64,000 nucleotides of DNA from Kordia sp. (GCA_002733415.1 NVVR01000005.1:1-64000); one strand, 5' to 3'. Shown: positions 34,063 through 42,749, counted from the stretch's first letter. Translations and numbers: made by a program. Notes: a model not told the origin generated them from the letters alone.

Positions 34063-35865
34063 ATGCAAGAAAAAGATATATTAAGAGGAGGTCAATTTTT
34101 AGTAAAAGAAACAAGCTGTGAAGACATATTCACTCCTGAAGACTTTACTGAAGAACAACGAATGATGAAAGAAGCGGTAATGGAATTTAACGACCGTGAA
34201 ATAATCCCTCATAAAGCACGATTTGAAAACAAAGACTATGCATTGACTGAAGAAGTAATGCGTAAAGCTGGGGAATTAGGATTCCTTGGAGTCTCTGTTC
34301 CTGAAGCATACGGAGGAATGGGTATGGGCTTTGTATCAACCATGCTTACTTGTGATTACATTTCTAGTGGTACTGGATCATTCAGTACAGCCTTTGGAGC
34401 ACATACAGGTATTGGAACTATGCCAATTACATTGTACGGAACTGAAGAACAAAAGAAAAAATATGTCCCAAAATTAGCTTCTGGTGAATGGTTTGGATCG
34501 TACTGTTTGACTGAGCCAGGTGCTGGTTCTGATGCCAATTCTGGAAAAACTACCGCTACCCTATCTGAAGATGGAAAGCATTATAAAATTAATGGCCAAA
34601 AAATGTGGATTTCAAATGCGGGTTTCTGTAATTTGATGATTGTTTTTGCTCGTATTGAAGATGATAAAAATATTACTGGTTTTATAGTTGAATATGACAA
34701 AGCAAACCCTAATGGTATTACCATGGGAGAAGAAGAACACAAACTAGGTATTAGAGCTTCTTCTACACGTCAAGTATTCTATAGTGATACTATTGTGTCC
34801 GTAGAAAATATGCTATCGGAAAGAGGTAATGGTTTTAAAATTGCCATGAACGCCTTAAATATTGGTCGTATTAAATTAGCTGCTGCATGTTTAGATTCTC
34901 AACGTAGAGTAACTACTTTGGCTATTAACTATGCTAACCAACGCAAACAATTTAAAACACCTATTATCGAATTTGGAGCTATAAAATATAAGTTAGCTGA
35001 AATGGCTACCAATGTTTATGTTGGAGAATCGGCAAGTTATAGAGCTGCAAAAAATATTGAAGATAGAATTGCTATACGTGAAGCTGCCGGTAATTCTCAT
35101 CAAGAAGCTGAGTTAAAAGGTGTAGAAGAATACGCAATTGAATGTTCTATATTAAAAGTTGCTGTTTCTGAAGACATACAAAGTTGCGCTGATGAAGGAA
35201 TTCAAATTTATGGTGGAATGGGATTCTCTGAAGATACTCCTATGGAAGCTGCATGGAGAGATGCGCGTATTGCACGTATCTATGAAGGTACAAACGAAAT
35301 TAACCGAATGCTTTCAGTGGGGATGTTAATTAAAAAAGCAATGAAAGGTCATATTGACCTATTAGGCCCCGCCATGTCTGTTGCTGATGAATTAACAGGA
35401 ATACCTTCTTTTGAAACACCTGATTATTCTGAATTATTTGCTGAAGAAAAAGCACTAATTGCTAAACTTAAAAAAATATTTCTAATGGTTGCTGGTTCAG
35501 CAATACAAAAGTATGGCCCTGATTTAGAAAAGCATCAACAATTATTAACTGCGGCTTCAAATATTTTAATTGAAATATACATGGCTGAATCTGCAATTTT
35601 AAGAACTGAGAAAAATGCAAAAAGAAGCGGTGAAGAATCACAAAGCTCACAAATAGCAATGTCACAATTGTATTTATACAATGCTGTTGATATTATTACC
35701 AAAAATGCAAAAGAAGGAATTATCTCTTTTGCTGAAGGTGACGAACAGCGTATGATGTTAATGGGACTTAAGCGTTTTACTAAATATGTAAATATGCCTA
35801 ATGTTATTGCTTTAAGAATTCAAATAGCTGATAGATTAAAAGAAGAGAATAGGTATTGTTTTTAA
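34063..35865 (+). CDS. fadE: Acyl-CoA dehydrogenase (FadE-type, 600 residues)
   Basis: The FAD enzyme introduces the double bond that starts each beta-oxidation cycle. The acyl-CoA dehydrogenase signatures are present: WFGSYCLTEPGAGSDANSGKT and, near the end of the core, QIYGGMGFSEDTPMEAAWRDARIARIYEGTNEINR in which the Glu of YEGT is the expected catalytic base. A C-terminal extension of about 170 residues matches long FadE-type enzymes such as B. subtilis FadE. It is the last gene of the marR-fadNAE operon and is followed by a strong terminator. Confidence 0.95.
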   Translation: MQEKDILRGGQFLVKETSCEDIFTPEDFTEEQRMMKEAVMEFNDREIIPHKARFENKDYALTEEVMRKAGELGFLGVSVPEAYGGMGMGFVSTMLTCDYISSGTGSFSTAFGAHTGIGTMPITLYGTEEQKKKYVPKLASGEWFGSYCLTEPGAGSDANSGKTTATLSEDGKHYKINGQKMWISNAGFCNLMIVFARIEDDKNITGFIVEYDKANPNGITMGEEEHKLGIRASSTRQVFYSDTIVSVENMLSERGNGFKIAMNALNIGRIKLAAACLDSQRRVTTLAINYANQRKQFKTPIIEFGAIKYKLAEMATNVYVGESASYRAAKNIEDRIAIREAAGNSHQEAELKGVEEYAIECSILKVAVSEDIQSCADEGIQIYGGMGFSEDTPMEAAWRDARIARIYEGTNEINRMLSVGMLIKKAMKGHIDLLGPAMSVADELTGIPSFETPDYSELFAEEKALIAKLKKIFLMVAGSAIQKYGPDLEKHQQLLTAASNILIEIYMAESAILRTEKNAKRSGEESQSSQIAMSQLYLYNAVDIITKNAKEGIISFAEGDEQRMMLMGLKRFTKYVNMPNVIALRIQIADRLKEENRYCF

Positions 35866-35876
35866 TCAATCCCTGA

Positions 35877-35917
35877 AAAATAAACAGCTAACAACTTGCG
35901 TGTTAGTTGTTTATTTT
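35877..35917 (+). terminator. Terminator of the fad operon
   Basis: AAAATAAACAGCTAACA (35877-35893) pairs with 35901-35917 (one G-T pair) around ACTTGCG, followed by Ts. It begins 12 bases after the fadE stop. Confidence 0.9.
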
Positions 35918-35936
35918 TTATCTTGTACAAAACATA

Positions 35937-36145
35937 AATGGGATAGTTGATTTTATCAGAAGGAATCTTTTTTGATAAAAGTAGTAAGAAGAATAAATAT
36001 GTATCCCATTAACTTCATAGCTAATTAAAAAGGCTTTTGAGCTAATTGAAGCATCACTTTATTAAGTCATGTTTTAAGAAAAGTTAATTAGATTATGATA
36101 GTTGGAAATCCGTATCAAGTTTTATAATTGATACGGATTTTTTTT
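35937..36145 (+). ncRNA. Candidate structured RNA with its own terminator
   Basis: This is the non-coding stretch between the fad operon terminator and the convergent YchJ gene. A nested structure is visible: AATGGGATA (35937-35945) pairs with TATCCCATT (36002-36010), and inside it TTTTATCA (35951-35958) pairs with TGATAAAA (35973-35980). At the end, AAATCCGTATCAA (36106-36118) pairs with 36128-36140 and is followed by Ts, a proper + strand terminator although no + strand gene precedes it. A small RNA is the simplest reading; a decayed leader or a terminator shared with YchJ remain possible. Confidence 0.4.
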
Positions 36146-36156
36146 ACACCATTAAT

Positions 36157-36687
36157 TTACACCTCTCCTAAATACACCCAATGACCATTTTCTTTTACAA
36201 ATTTTGAATGCTCATGAATTACTTGAGCTACTTGTTTTTCTTCAAAGTGAGCCTTAAATTCAACTGTTCCTTCAATATCTGAAGCACTTCCGTTTGAACT
36301 ATTTAAAATTTCTAAACTTAACCATATAACCGATTTAGTCCAATTTAAAATTTCATCTTGTTCTTTATTAGGTCTGGTTGATGAATGGTGACTACTCATT
36401 AAATACTCTATATTCCCTAAAGCATATGCGGTGTAACGTGATCGCATTAATTGTTCTGCAGTGGAAACCTCCTCTATATTATTATGAGCTATAGCGCAAC
36501 AATTCCCAAAGGTTTTGTTACTACCGCAAGGGCAAGTATCTTTATATAAATTACTTTTTACTATTAAAGCCCTCAAGCGTTGTTTGTTCAATAATTTTTC
36601 TTCTCTTATTTTATTCTTTTTCTGATTTAAAAGCTTAGTATGCTTCGCTTTATTATTCCCGTTTTTTATTTTTCCTTTTTTCGACAT
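36157..36687 (-). CDS. YchJ family protein with SEC-C zinc motif
   Basis: The 176-residue protein has a Lys-rich N-terminal helix, then the SEC-C metal-binding motif CPCGSNKTFGNCC (near residue 60), followed by the YchJ domain with EQLMRSRYTAYALGNIEYL and WVYLGEV at the end. SEC-C motifs bind zinc and often aid protein or nucleotide interactions; the role of YchJ is unknown. The open frame extends to a TTG at 36699, but the ATG at 36687 is the sensible start. It is divergent from the DEAD-box helicase, and both starts flank the repeat copy F region. Confidence 0.85.
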   Translation of the reverse strand: MSKKGKIKNGNNKAKHTKLLNQKKNKIREEKLLNKQRLRALIVKSNLYKDTCPCGSNKTFGNCCAIAHNNIEEVSTAEQLMRSRYTAYALGNIEYLMSSHHSSTRPNKEQDEILNWTKSVIWLSLEILNSSNGSASDIEGTVEFKAHFEEKQVAQVIHEHSKFVKENGHWVYLGEV

Positions 36688-36693
36688 ATTACA

Positions 36694-36842
36694 AATCAAT
36701 TATCTCGATGCAAGCATACAAGTTATAAAATCAATATCCTCAGTGCAAGCACATGAGGTAAGAATTGACACAATAGCATTTTTATTCGAGACATCCCGAT
36801 AGCTATCGGGACGGTAAATTAAACCCACTGGTGGGATTAAAG
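36694..36842 (+). repeat. Three-hairpin dispersed repeat, copy F, with a tandem partial 5' copy
   Basis: A partial 5' copy at 36694-36728 (TCTCGATGCAAGCATACAAG) is followed by a complete copy at 36729-36842. Hairpin 1 is the best in the family: CCTCAGTGC (36738-36746) with GCAC-A-TGAGG (36749-36758). Hairpin 2 is the palindrome CCCGATAGCTATCGGG (36795-36810). Hairpin 3 is CCCA (36824-36827) with TGGG (36832-36835). It lies 120 bases upstream of the DEAD-box helicase gene. Confidence 0.85.
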
Positions 36843-36961
36843 CCTCTTTTTTAATTTCCTGGTGCAGTTAAAATGTGAAACTAAATTTCGCTCTACGAAC
36901 AAAATTAACATTTTTTAAAATAGCAGTCATTACACAAATGAATTAAAGTACCTTTACCACC

Positions 36962-38287
36962 ATGGATAGAGTCGTAAAAAGTCAACAAAAAATACTTCAG
37001 AAATTAGGGATTGAAAAATTGAATCCTATGCAAGAAGAAGCTAAATTAGCAATCTCTTCCTATGGAGATGTTGTTATCCTTTCTCCTACTGGATCTGGAA
37101 AAACATTATCTTTCCTTTTACCAATAATAGGCGAATTAACCCCTAATTGCACCAATGTACAGACACTAATCATAACTCCTTCTAGAGAACTTGCTATACA
37201 AATAGAACAAGTAACTAAAGAGCTTGGTAGTGGCTATAAAACGAATGTTGTGTACGGAGGAAGACCTTTTTCAAAAGATAAAATTGACTTAAAACATACT
37301 CCAACAATACTTATCGGTACTCCAGGTAGAATAGCAGATCATTTAAGAAGAGAAACATTTTCTACTAAGGATATTAAAACTATCATTCTAGATGAATTTG
37401 ATAAATCATTAGAAATTGGTTTTGAATCAGAAATGAGAGCAATCATTGATGGATTACCAAATATTGAAAAACGAATACTAACCTCAGCAACTCAAGAAGT
37501 AGCTATCCCAAGGTTTGTAGGATTAACTAATCCACTTACTATTAATTACCTTGATGAAGGTGTCGCTAAACTTGAGGTGCAAACCATTCTTTCATCTACA
37601 AAAGATAAACTAGAGGCTTTGATTACTTTACTACATCATTTGGGTAATAAACCTGGGATTATTTTTTGTAATTACAAGGATACCATTCAGCGAGTGAGTG
37701 ACTATTTAAATGATCATGATATTGCTCATGGTTGTTTCTATGGTGGATTAGAACAAAAAGATAGAGAGAGAGCTTTGATAAAATTTAGAAACGGAACGCA
37801 CCAATTACTCATTGCTACTGATTTGGCCGCTAGAGGTATTGATGTTCCTGAAATAAAATTCATTATACACTATCACTTACCTTTAAAAGCACAAGAATTT
37901 ACGCATCGTAACGGTAGAACTGCCAGAATGAATAACGAGGGAACCGCCTATGTACTACAATGGGAGAAAGAAGATACACCTGATTTTATTGAAGCTTTAA
38001 ATACCGATAGTTATATCGCTAATGAACTAACGCAATACAATCAGCCAACAGCAGATAAGTGGGAAACTATTTTTATTTCAGGAGGTAGAAAAGATAAAAT
38101 ATCAAAGGGTGATATTGCTGGTTTATTTTGTAAACAAGGAAAGCTAACTAGAGATGAATTAGGAATAATCGAAATCAAACCTGATTGTGCTTTCGTTGCG
38201 GTAAAAGCTTCAAAAACAAAGGAATTGATTAGTTTGACTAACAATAGTAGACTTAAAAAGAAAAAAGTACGTATTTCAGTTATTTAA
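36962..38287 (+). CDS. DEAD-box RNA helicase, DbpA-like, with DEFD box
   Basis: The 441-residue helicase has the Q motif (LNPMQEEA), motif I SPTGSGKT (about residues 41-48), motif Ia TPSRELA, motif II written DEFD instead of DEAD, motif III SATQ, and motif VI HRNGRTAR. The C-terminal 75 residues (WETIFISGGRKDKISKGDIAGLF, split across strands) resemble the DbpA RNA-binding domain that recognises 23S rRNA. A role in ribosome assembly or cold adaptation is likely but inferred. The gene is alone, divergent from YchJ, downstream of repeat copy F. Confidence 0.9.
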   Translation: MDRVVKSQQKILQKLGIEKLNPMQEEAKLAISSYGDVVILSPTGSGKTLSFLLPIIGELTPNCTNVQTLIITPSRELAIQIEQVTKELGSGYKTNVVYGGRPFSKDKIDLKHTPTILIGTPGRIADHLRRETFSTKDIKTIILDEFDKSLEIGFESEMRAIIDGLPNIEKRILTSATQEVAIPRFVGLTNPLTINYLDEGVAKLEVQTILSSTKDKLEALITLLHHLGNKPGIIFCNYKDTIQRVSDYLNDHDIAHGCFYGGLEQKDRERALIKFRNGTHQLLIATDLAARGIDVPEIKFIIHYHLPLKAQEFTHRNGRTARMNNEGTAYVLQWEKEDTPDFIEALNTDSYIANELTQYNQPTADKWETIFISGGRKDKISKGDIAGLFCKQGKLTRDELGIIEIKPDCAFVAVKASKTKELISLTNNSRLKKKKVRISVI

Positions 38288-38302
38288 AAACCTCAGCAAA
38301 AC

Positions 38303-38331
38303 ACCTCATAAAAAAACTCTTTTTATGAGGT
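38303..38331. terminator. Hairpin after the DEAD-box helicase
   Basis: ACCTCATAAAAA (38303-38314) pairs perfectly with 38320-38331 around AACTC. There is no T run after it on either strand beyond the internal Ts, so it is a probable but not ideal terminator. Confidence 0.7.
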
Positions 38332-38375
38332 AAGAATATACTAATTCTGGAACTAATAATTAAATAAAAATAGAA

Positions 38376-38407
38376 TTTGTGTCTTTATCAGTAAGGGCTT
38401 ATATTCG
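38376..38407 (+). promoter_or_regulatory. Candidate promoter of the secreted-protein gene
   Basis: TTTG (38376-38379) and TATATTCG (38400-38407, one mismatch to TAnnTTTG) are 20 bases apart, a good Bacteroidetes promoter spacing, 21 bases before the ATG. Confidence 0.6.
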
Positions 38408-38427
38408 TTAAAAATTAAATCAATATT

Positions 38428-40119
38428 ATGAAAAAAAATGTGCTTTTATTACTGTGCTTTTTAATGGCTGTTAGCCTTCAAGCTCAAAAAAGTTTATCTA
38501 AAGATTTTAGTTACACTGTTAGTAAACCATATCAAGTAGAAGACGCTGCAAAGAAATTTTACTTCAATAAAGATGGACAAATATTATCTGTAAAAGCTTG
38601 GAATAAGTTTGTAATAATACAAAAATTTGATGTAGCAACATTAAAACAAACCTATACAAAAAAGAACGAAGACTTTCCTAAAAACTTTGTTACTGAAGGA
38701 ATGATTAATGTTCAAGACAAGTTTTATTTCTTCTATTCCTCATGGACTGGAAGAAAAACAAAACATGAACAATTATTTTATCGTGAAATAGACTTTGAAA
38801 CGGGAAAATTTACTGGAGAACCTGTAAAGATAATTGATGTTGATGGTAAAGTAACTGGAACTGCGTCTGGAATGGGAGTTGCTGATAAATTTCAAATTTA
38901 TAATTCAAAAGACGAATCAAAAGTATTAATTAAATACAGGAGAAAACCAAAAGTTAAAAACGACAAAAAAAGTAAAGACATTATTGGTATAAATGTTTAC
39001 GATATTTCTCTATCTAAACTATGGTCAAAAGACTACAAAATGCCATACACCGAGCGTAAAATGGATGCTATGGATTTTGCAGTTGACACCAATGGCTCTG
39101 GATATATGATGGCTAAAGTATTTCATGACGATAGTGGTAAAAGTAAGAAAAACAAAAAGGACACTAAAGCCAATTACCATATGGAATTGTTTAGAATGTA
39201 TGACGGTTCCGATACTATAGAAAAAACAAAAATTGTTGCAGGAGAAAATTTCATTAACGGCATTACTTTATTTGAATCAGAAACTAATGGAATGGTTTGT
39301 GCTGGGTTCTACAATAATGGTAAAGGAAAAAAAAATAAAACTAGAAAAGGTGTAATCGGTCTTTCTCGTAGAATTACTTTTAAGAGTCCTAGTGCCGATG
39401 GTATATTTGTATGTAAATTATCCAAAGATGGAGAGGTTATTAGTCAAGATACCTATGATATACCTTTAGAGATCTTAAATCAATATGTTTCTAAAAGAAC
39501 AAAGAAGAAAAACGACAAAAAAGACGAGGAAGGATTAGCCGAATTTGAATCTTTGGTTTTAAGAGATTTAGTTTTTGAAAAAGATGGAGGCTTAACTTTA
39601 ATTGGTGAGCAAATGTATTATGTAATGACCAAAAAAAAATATGGTTACTCATATTCTTATTTTTATAATGACATGCTAATCACAAAAATATCTCCTTCAG
39701 GTGAACTATCTTGGATGAAAAAAATACCTAAAAGGCAATTTGGCAAACCTAAAATGGGACAAATATATGATGGTAGCAAGGCTTTTCAAGGAGGTATGTC
39801 ATACTCTTATTTTCATACAAACGGAAATCATTACTTAATATATCTAGACAATGTTAAAAATATTAATTTACCTTTAGATAAAATACCTGCTTTACATATT
39901 GATGGTATGGGAGGATATTTAACTGCTTATAAAGTTAATGATGCTACTGGTGACGTTTCTAAAGGCTCTATTTTAGATACAAGAAAAGTAAAAGCTAAGT
40001 TAGCTGTGCATCAATTCAGTAATAACAGAGTTGTAAAAACTGCTGAAGATGAATTTATTGTTGAAGTATATAAAAAGAAAAAAGAAGACGTCCTGATTAA
40101 AGTGAAAATTAAGGGATAA
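38428..40119 (+). CDS. Hypothetical secreted protein, 563 residues
   Basis: I do not recognise the family. A signal peptide (about residues 1-19, ending LQAQ) leads into a long beta-rich protein with several Lys-rich stretches (for example KKKNDKKDEE near residue 360 and KSKKNKKDTK near 240). The alternating hydrophobic strands with segments like DGSKAFQGGMSYSYFHTNGNHYLIYLDN suggest a beta-propeller-like fold, but this is a guess. No T9SS sorting domain or lipobox is present, so it is probably periplasmic. It has its own promoter candidate and a strong terminator, so it is monocistronic. Confidence 0.7.
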   Translation: MKKNVLLLLCFLMAVSLQAQKSLSKDFSYTVSKPYQVEDAAKKFYFNKDGQILSVKAWNKFVIIQKFDVATLKQTYTKKNEDFPKNFVTEGMINVQDKFYFFYSSWTGRKTKHEQLFYREIDFETGKFTGEPVKIIDVDGKVTGTASGMGVADKFQIYNSKDESKVLIKYRRKPKVKNDKKSKDIIGINVYDISLSKLWSKDYKMPYTERKMDAMDFAVDTNGSGYMMAKVFHDDSGKSKKNKKDTKANYHMELFRMYDGSDTIEKTKIVAGENFINGITLFESETNGMVCAGFYNNGKGKKNKTRKGVIGLSRRITFKSPSADGIFVCKLSKDGEVISQDTYDIPLEILNQYVSKRTKKKNDKKDEEGLAEFESLVLRDLVFEKDGGLTLIGEQMYYVMTKKKYGYSYSYFYNDMLITKISPSGELSWMKKIPKRQFGKPKMGQIYDGSKAFQGGMSYSYFHTNGNHYLIYLDNVKNINLPLDKIPALHIDGMGGYLTAYKVNDATGDVSKGSILDTRKVKAKLAVHQFSNNRVVKTAEDEFIVEVYKKKKEDVLIKVKIKG

Positions 40120-40137
40120 TACAATTTATAATTAAAC

Positions 40138-40171
40138 AAAAAACTCAGTAACTTAAGTTACTGAGTTTTTT
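40138..40171. terminator. Terminator after the secreted-protein gene
   Basis: A perfect 34-base palindrome (left arm AAAAAACTCAGTAACTT, 40138-40154) with a T-rich right arm, 19 bases after the stop codon. Confidence 0.92.
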
Positions 40172-40198
40172 GTTTTTAAGACATAAAAAAATATTTAA

Positions 40199-40206
40199 TA
40201 CTTTTG
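40199..40206 (+). promoter_or_regulatory. Candidate -7 element of the mini-LETM1 gene
   Basis: TACTTTTG is an exact TAnnTTTG match 53 bases before the ATG. The upstream TTTTTTG at 40166-40172 is 26 bases away, wider than usual. Confidence 0.5.
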
Positions 40207-40258
40207 CAACTTTCTTATATCAAACTATTTACAACAAATAAACCTACAAATTTCTAAA

Positions 40259-40531
40259 ATGACAAAACAAGAAATAACTGACTTATTGCAAAAAAACAAG
40301 GATAATCTTGTACAAGAGTTACATGAGAGTAAAGAACTTGTTGTTTTATTAACACAATCCACCACAAGAAAACTAACTAATCAAGAGAAAGAAAAAGTTA
40401 AGAGCCAATTGCTAGATATTTGTAAAAGCATTCCTGCCTTTACCGTTTTTATGCTCCCGGGAGGCGCTTTATTACTCCCATTACTAATTAAAGCAATTCC
40501 TAATTTACTACCTAGTGCATTTAGGGAGTAA
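40259..40531 (+). CDS. Small LETM1-like protein
   Basis: The 90-residue protein consists of a charged helical N-terminal half and a C-terminal half with SIPAFTVFMLPGGALLLPLL and IPNLLPSAFRE. That half closely resembles the membrane-proximal segment of LETM1, the mitochondrial inner-membrane protein of K+/H+ or Ca2+ exchange. The hydrophobic LPGGALLLPLLIKAIP could be one membrane helix or a reentrant segment. Only this fragment of the LETM1 domain is present and the rest of the family's length is missing, yet the gene looks intact and has a promoter element. Its function is unknown; membrane association is inferred. Confidence 0.8.
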   Translation: MTKQEITDLLQKNKDNLVQELHESKELVVLLTQSTTRKLTNQEKEKVKSQLLDICKSIPAFTVFMLPGGALLLPLLIKAIPNLLPSAFRE

Positions 40532-41039
40532 TATATAATTTAAAGTATTCATTGGCAGCAGACAGTAAAAAATGTATAAAGTCACTGCTCCCGAAAACAT
40601 TCAGAATAAAGACCGCTTCGCTGTTAGAAAAAAGAACAAAGACTTATTGACAACAACCAATAAACTACAATTAATCATTCTTCTTTAGCCTGGACTAAAC
40701 TTATTCTATTTTTGAAGAAAAGTTGCTATTAAAAACCGTCAACTTGAGTGTTTAGAAGTACGAAAAATAGCTTTACCTCAACTTGATTGAGGATATCCGA
40801 GAATGAGTTTTTTATGCACTCGATACATTCCGATGAAAAACAGGAACACTACCATTGACAAAATCTATTCTCGATACTTTTCTCCTTTCAGTCGAAAAAC
40901 TCGAATTGACGATTTTATTACTACAACCACTAGTAAAAAAAATGTCAACGCCTCGAATTGACAAAAAAACAGCTATCACCCTAAACTATGTTTGTACAAA
41001 TAGAAATTAAGGACACGGAATAGCAAATGTCACTGGTGA
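40532..41039. repeat. Gene-free 508 bases built of short degenerate repeats
   Basis: No open frame is credible. Repeated words are seen: CTCGATAC at 40819-40826 and 40870-40877, and CTCGAATTGAC at 40900-40910 and 40952-40962. Other parts (CGTCAACTTGAG, ACCTCAACTTGATTGAGG) are the kind of degenerate intergenic repeats I recall from flavobacteria. Near the right end, GTCACTGGTGAC (41027-41038) followed by TAAAAATCA resembles hairpin 3 of the main family. Confidence 0.55.
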
Positions 41040-42749
41040 CTAAAAATCAAACTTATAGGTTAAACCTCCTAAAATTTGTACTTGTTGTACAGGATAAGTT
41101 TGCCATTTCTCATACCCTTGACTAGCGATATTATTCGCTTTTAAAAATGCTGTAAATCGATTTGTAATATTATAGCCAACATGTGCATTAGCATCAAAAT
41201 ATCCTTCTAAAGTTATTATCGATGGAGTTACTAATGTTGTGCTACTATCTAATTTATCCATACGCTCACCTACATAAAATAAGTTCATTCCTCCAGTCCA
41301 TTTTTCCGAGAATTTAAAATCTCCAAATATTGATGCTTTTAACTGTGGTAGGTTCCAAGCTTCAAGGGCTTTATCTGTTGAAAAACTTGAATATTCTCCA
41401 CTTAAACCTACTGAATAGTTTTTTGATACTTGAGTTGTAAGTTTTCCATGAACTTTTAATGTATTTACATCATCATACAACACTCCAAAAGTATTTGCTT
41501 TCTTATAATTTTCAGTTTCTAAATCAACATCATTAATTGGGTTCATCATATACAAGGCTTTATTTTGCTCGTTTAAATACGAACCTTTAAGCTCATAACT
41601 CACTTTATTTGATAGTTTACCTTTAAAACCAAGAAAAGCGTCAAATTGGTTATGTGTTGGAGTTATTCCTAATACTGGAGCTAAATATTTATTTTGTTGT
41701 ACAAACCTCTCATAAGAATTTTGCTGTAAACCTCCATCTACCCCACCAAAAGCAATTATAACATCATCTACTAAATTATATGATGCATTTATTTTTGGGT
41801 ATACATAAAAATCAGAATCACTATTTTCACTATCCAATCCAAATACAAGTTCAGTACCCAAATTAACAACCAAATTATCTTGTGTATATTGATATGAAGG
41901 ATGTACCCCAGTTTTCAAGTAAGAATACTTTAGTTCCGGTGTTATAGCTTTAAATGCTCCTCCAACATAATCTAATGTAGCGTTAAGGTTAATGTTATAA
42001 TCTAGTATCTCAAATTCAAACTCTGGTGCTATTACAATACTATTTTCTATAGCTTCATACGAATCCCAAAACCTACTATACTTAATATCCCCTCCTTTAA
42101 AAAAGGAATCATCTACTTGTAAGCTACCATTTAACCCGCCTGTAAAGTAGGTATGTGAAGCATTAATATTTGCGCGCTGTAAATCAGTTAATTCATACGA
42201 AGTACCGTACCAGTTGTATTGCTGATGTTTGAATACCCCTTCTATTTGATATGACAATCCTTTATCTCTTTTGGAGTAAGTCAAACTTAAATCCGTGTCA
42301 TAGAACTTATCATCTAATTGAACTTCTTTTATTTCTCCCTGGGCAGAATGATGACTTAATCCAATTGTGAAATTATCAGTATTATTAATGGGTAATGCTG
42401 CATAAAATTCCGCTAGTACATTTAAATAATTCCCTATAGCTAATGATGCATAATTTTTATATAACTTTTTAGGAGCCTGTTTTTCTACTACTGCAGCTTT
42501 CCCCTTCGAAGGAGTAAATGTTGATGCTACAGGTATTGAAAAAATTGTATATAATAGTACCTTTTTTTTCAAGTCAGTATCATCTATTATTACCGGAACC
42601 TCTTTAACCTTAAACGCATCTGAAACTGTTGGTGCATATGGTTTTACTACATTAATCACTTCAGTTCCAATATTACCTTCCTCTTCTTGTGAGAATGAAA
42701 ATTGTACTGAAATAATTAGAACTAATATATATAATGTTTTTTTAGTCAT
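41040..42749 (-). CDS. TonB-receptor-like outer-membrane beta-barrel protein
   Basis: A signal peptide (about residues 1-20, ending SFSQ) exports the protein. A short N-terminal segment (TEVINVVKPYAPTVSDAFKVKE) and then about 450 residues of amphipathic beta strands ending in an aromatic C-terminus (LGGLTYKFDF, Phe last) indicate an outer-membrane barrel. At 569 residues it lacks most of a plug domain, so transport by the TonB mechanism is doubtful although it is usually annotated as a TonB-dependent receptor in relatives. It lies 185 bases downstream of the TPR gene on the same strand, a pair I recall from other flavobacteria; the two probably work together in the envelope. Confidence 0.8.
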   Translation of the reverse strand: MTKKTLYILVLIISVQFSFSQEEEGNIGTEVINVVKPYAPTVSDAFKVKEVPVIIDDTDLKKKVLLYTIFSIPVASTFTPSKGKAAVVEKQAPKKLYKNYASLAIGNYLNVLAEFYAALPINNTDNFTIGLSHHSAQGEIKEVQLDDKFYDTDLSLTYSKRDKGLSYQIEGVFKHQQYNWYGTSYELTDLQRANINASHTYFTGGLNGSLQVDDSFFKGGDIKYSRFWDSYEAIENSIVIAPEFEFEILDYNINLNATLDYVGGAFKAITPELKYSYLKTGVHPSYQYTQDNLVVNLGTELVFGLDSENSDSDFYVYPKINASYNLVDDVIIAFGGVDGGLQQNSYERFVQQNKYLAPVLGITPTHNQFDAFLGFKGKLSNKVSYELKGSYLNEQNKALYMMNPINDVDLETENYKKANTFGVLYDDVNTLKVHGKLTTQVSKNYSVGLSGEYSSFSTDKALEAWNLPQLKASIFGDFKFSEKWTGGMNLFYVGERMDKLDSSTTLVTPSIITLEGYFDANAHVGYNITNRFTAFLKANNIASQGYEKWQTYPVQQVQILGGLTYKFDF

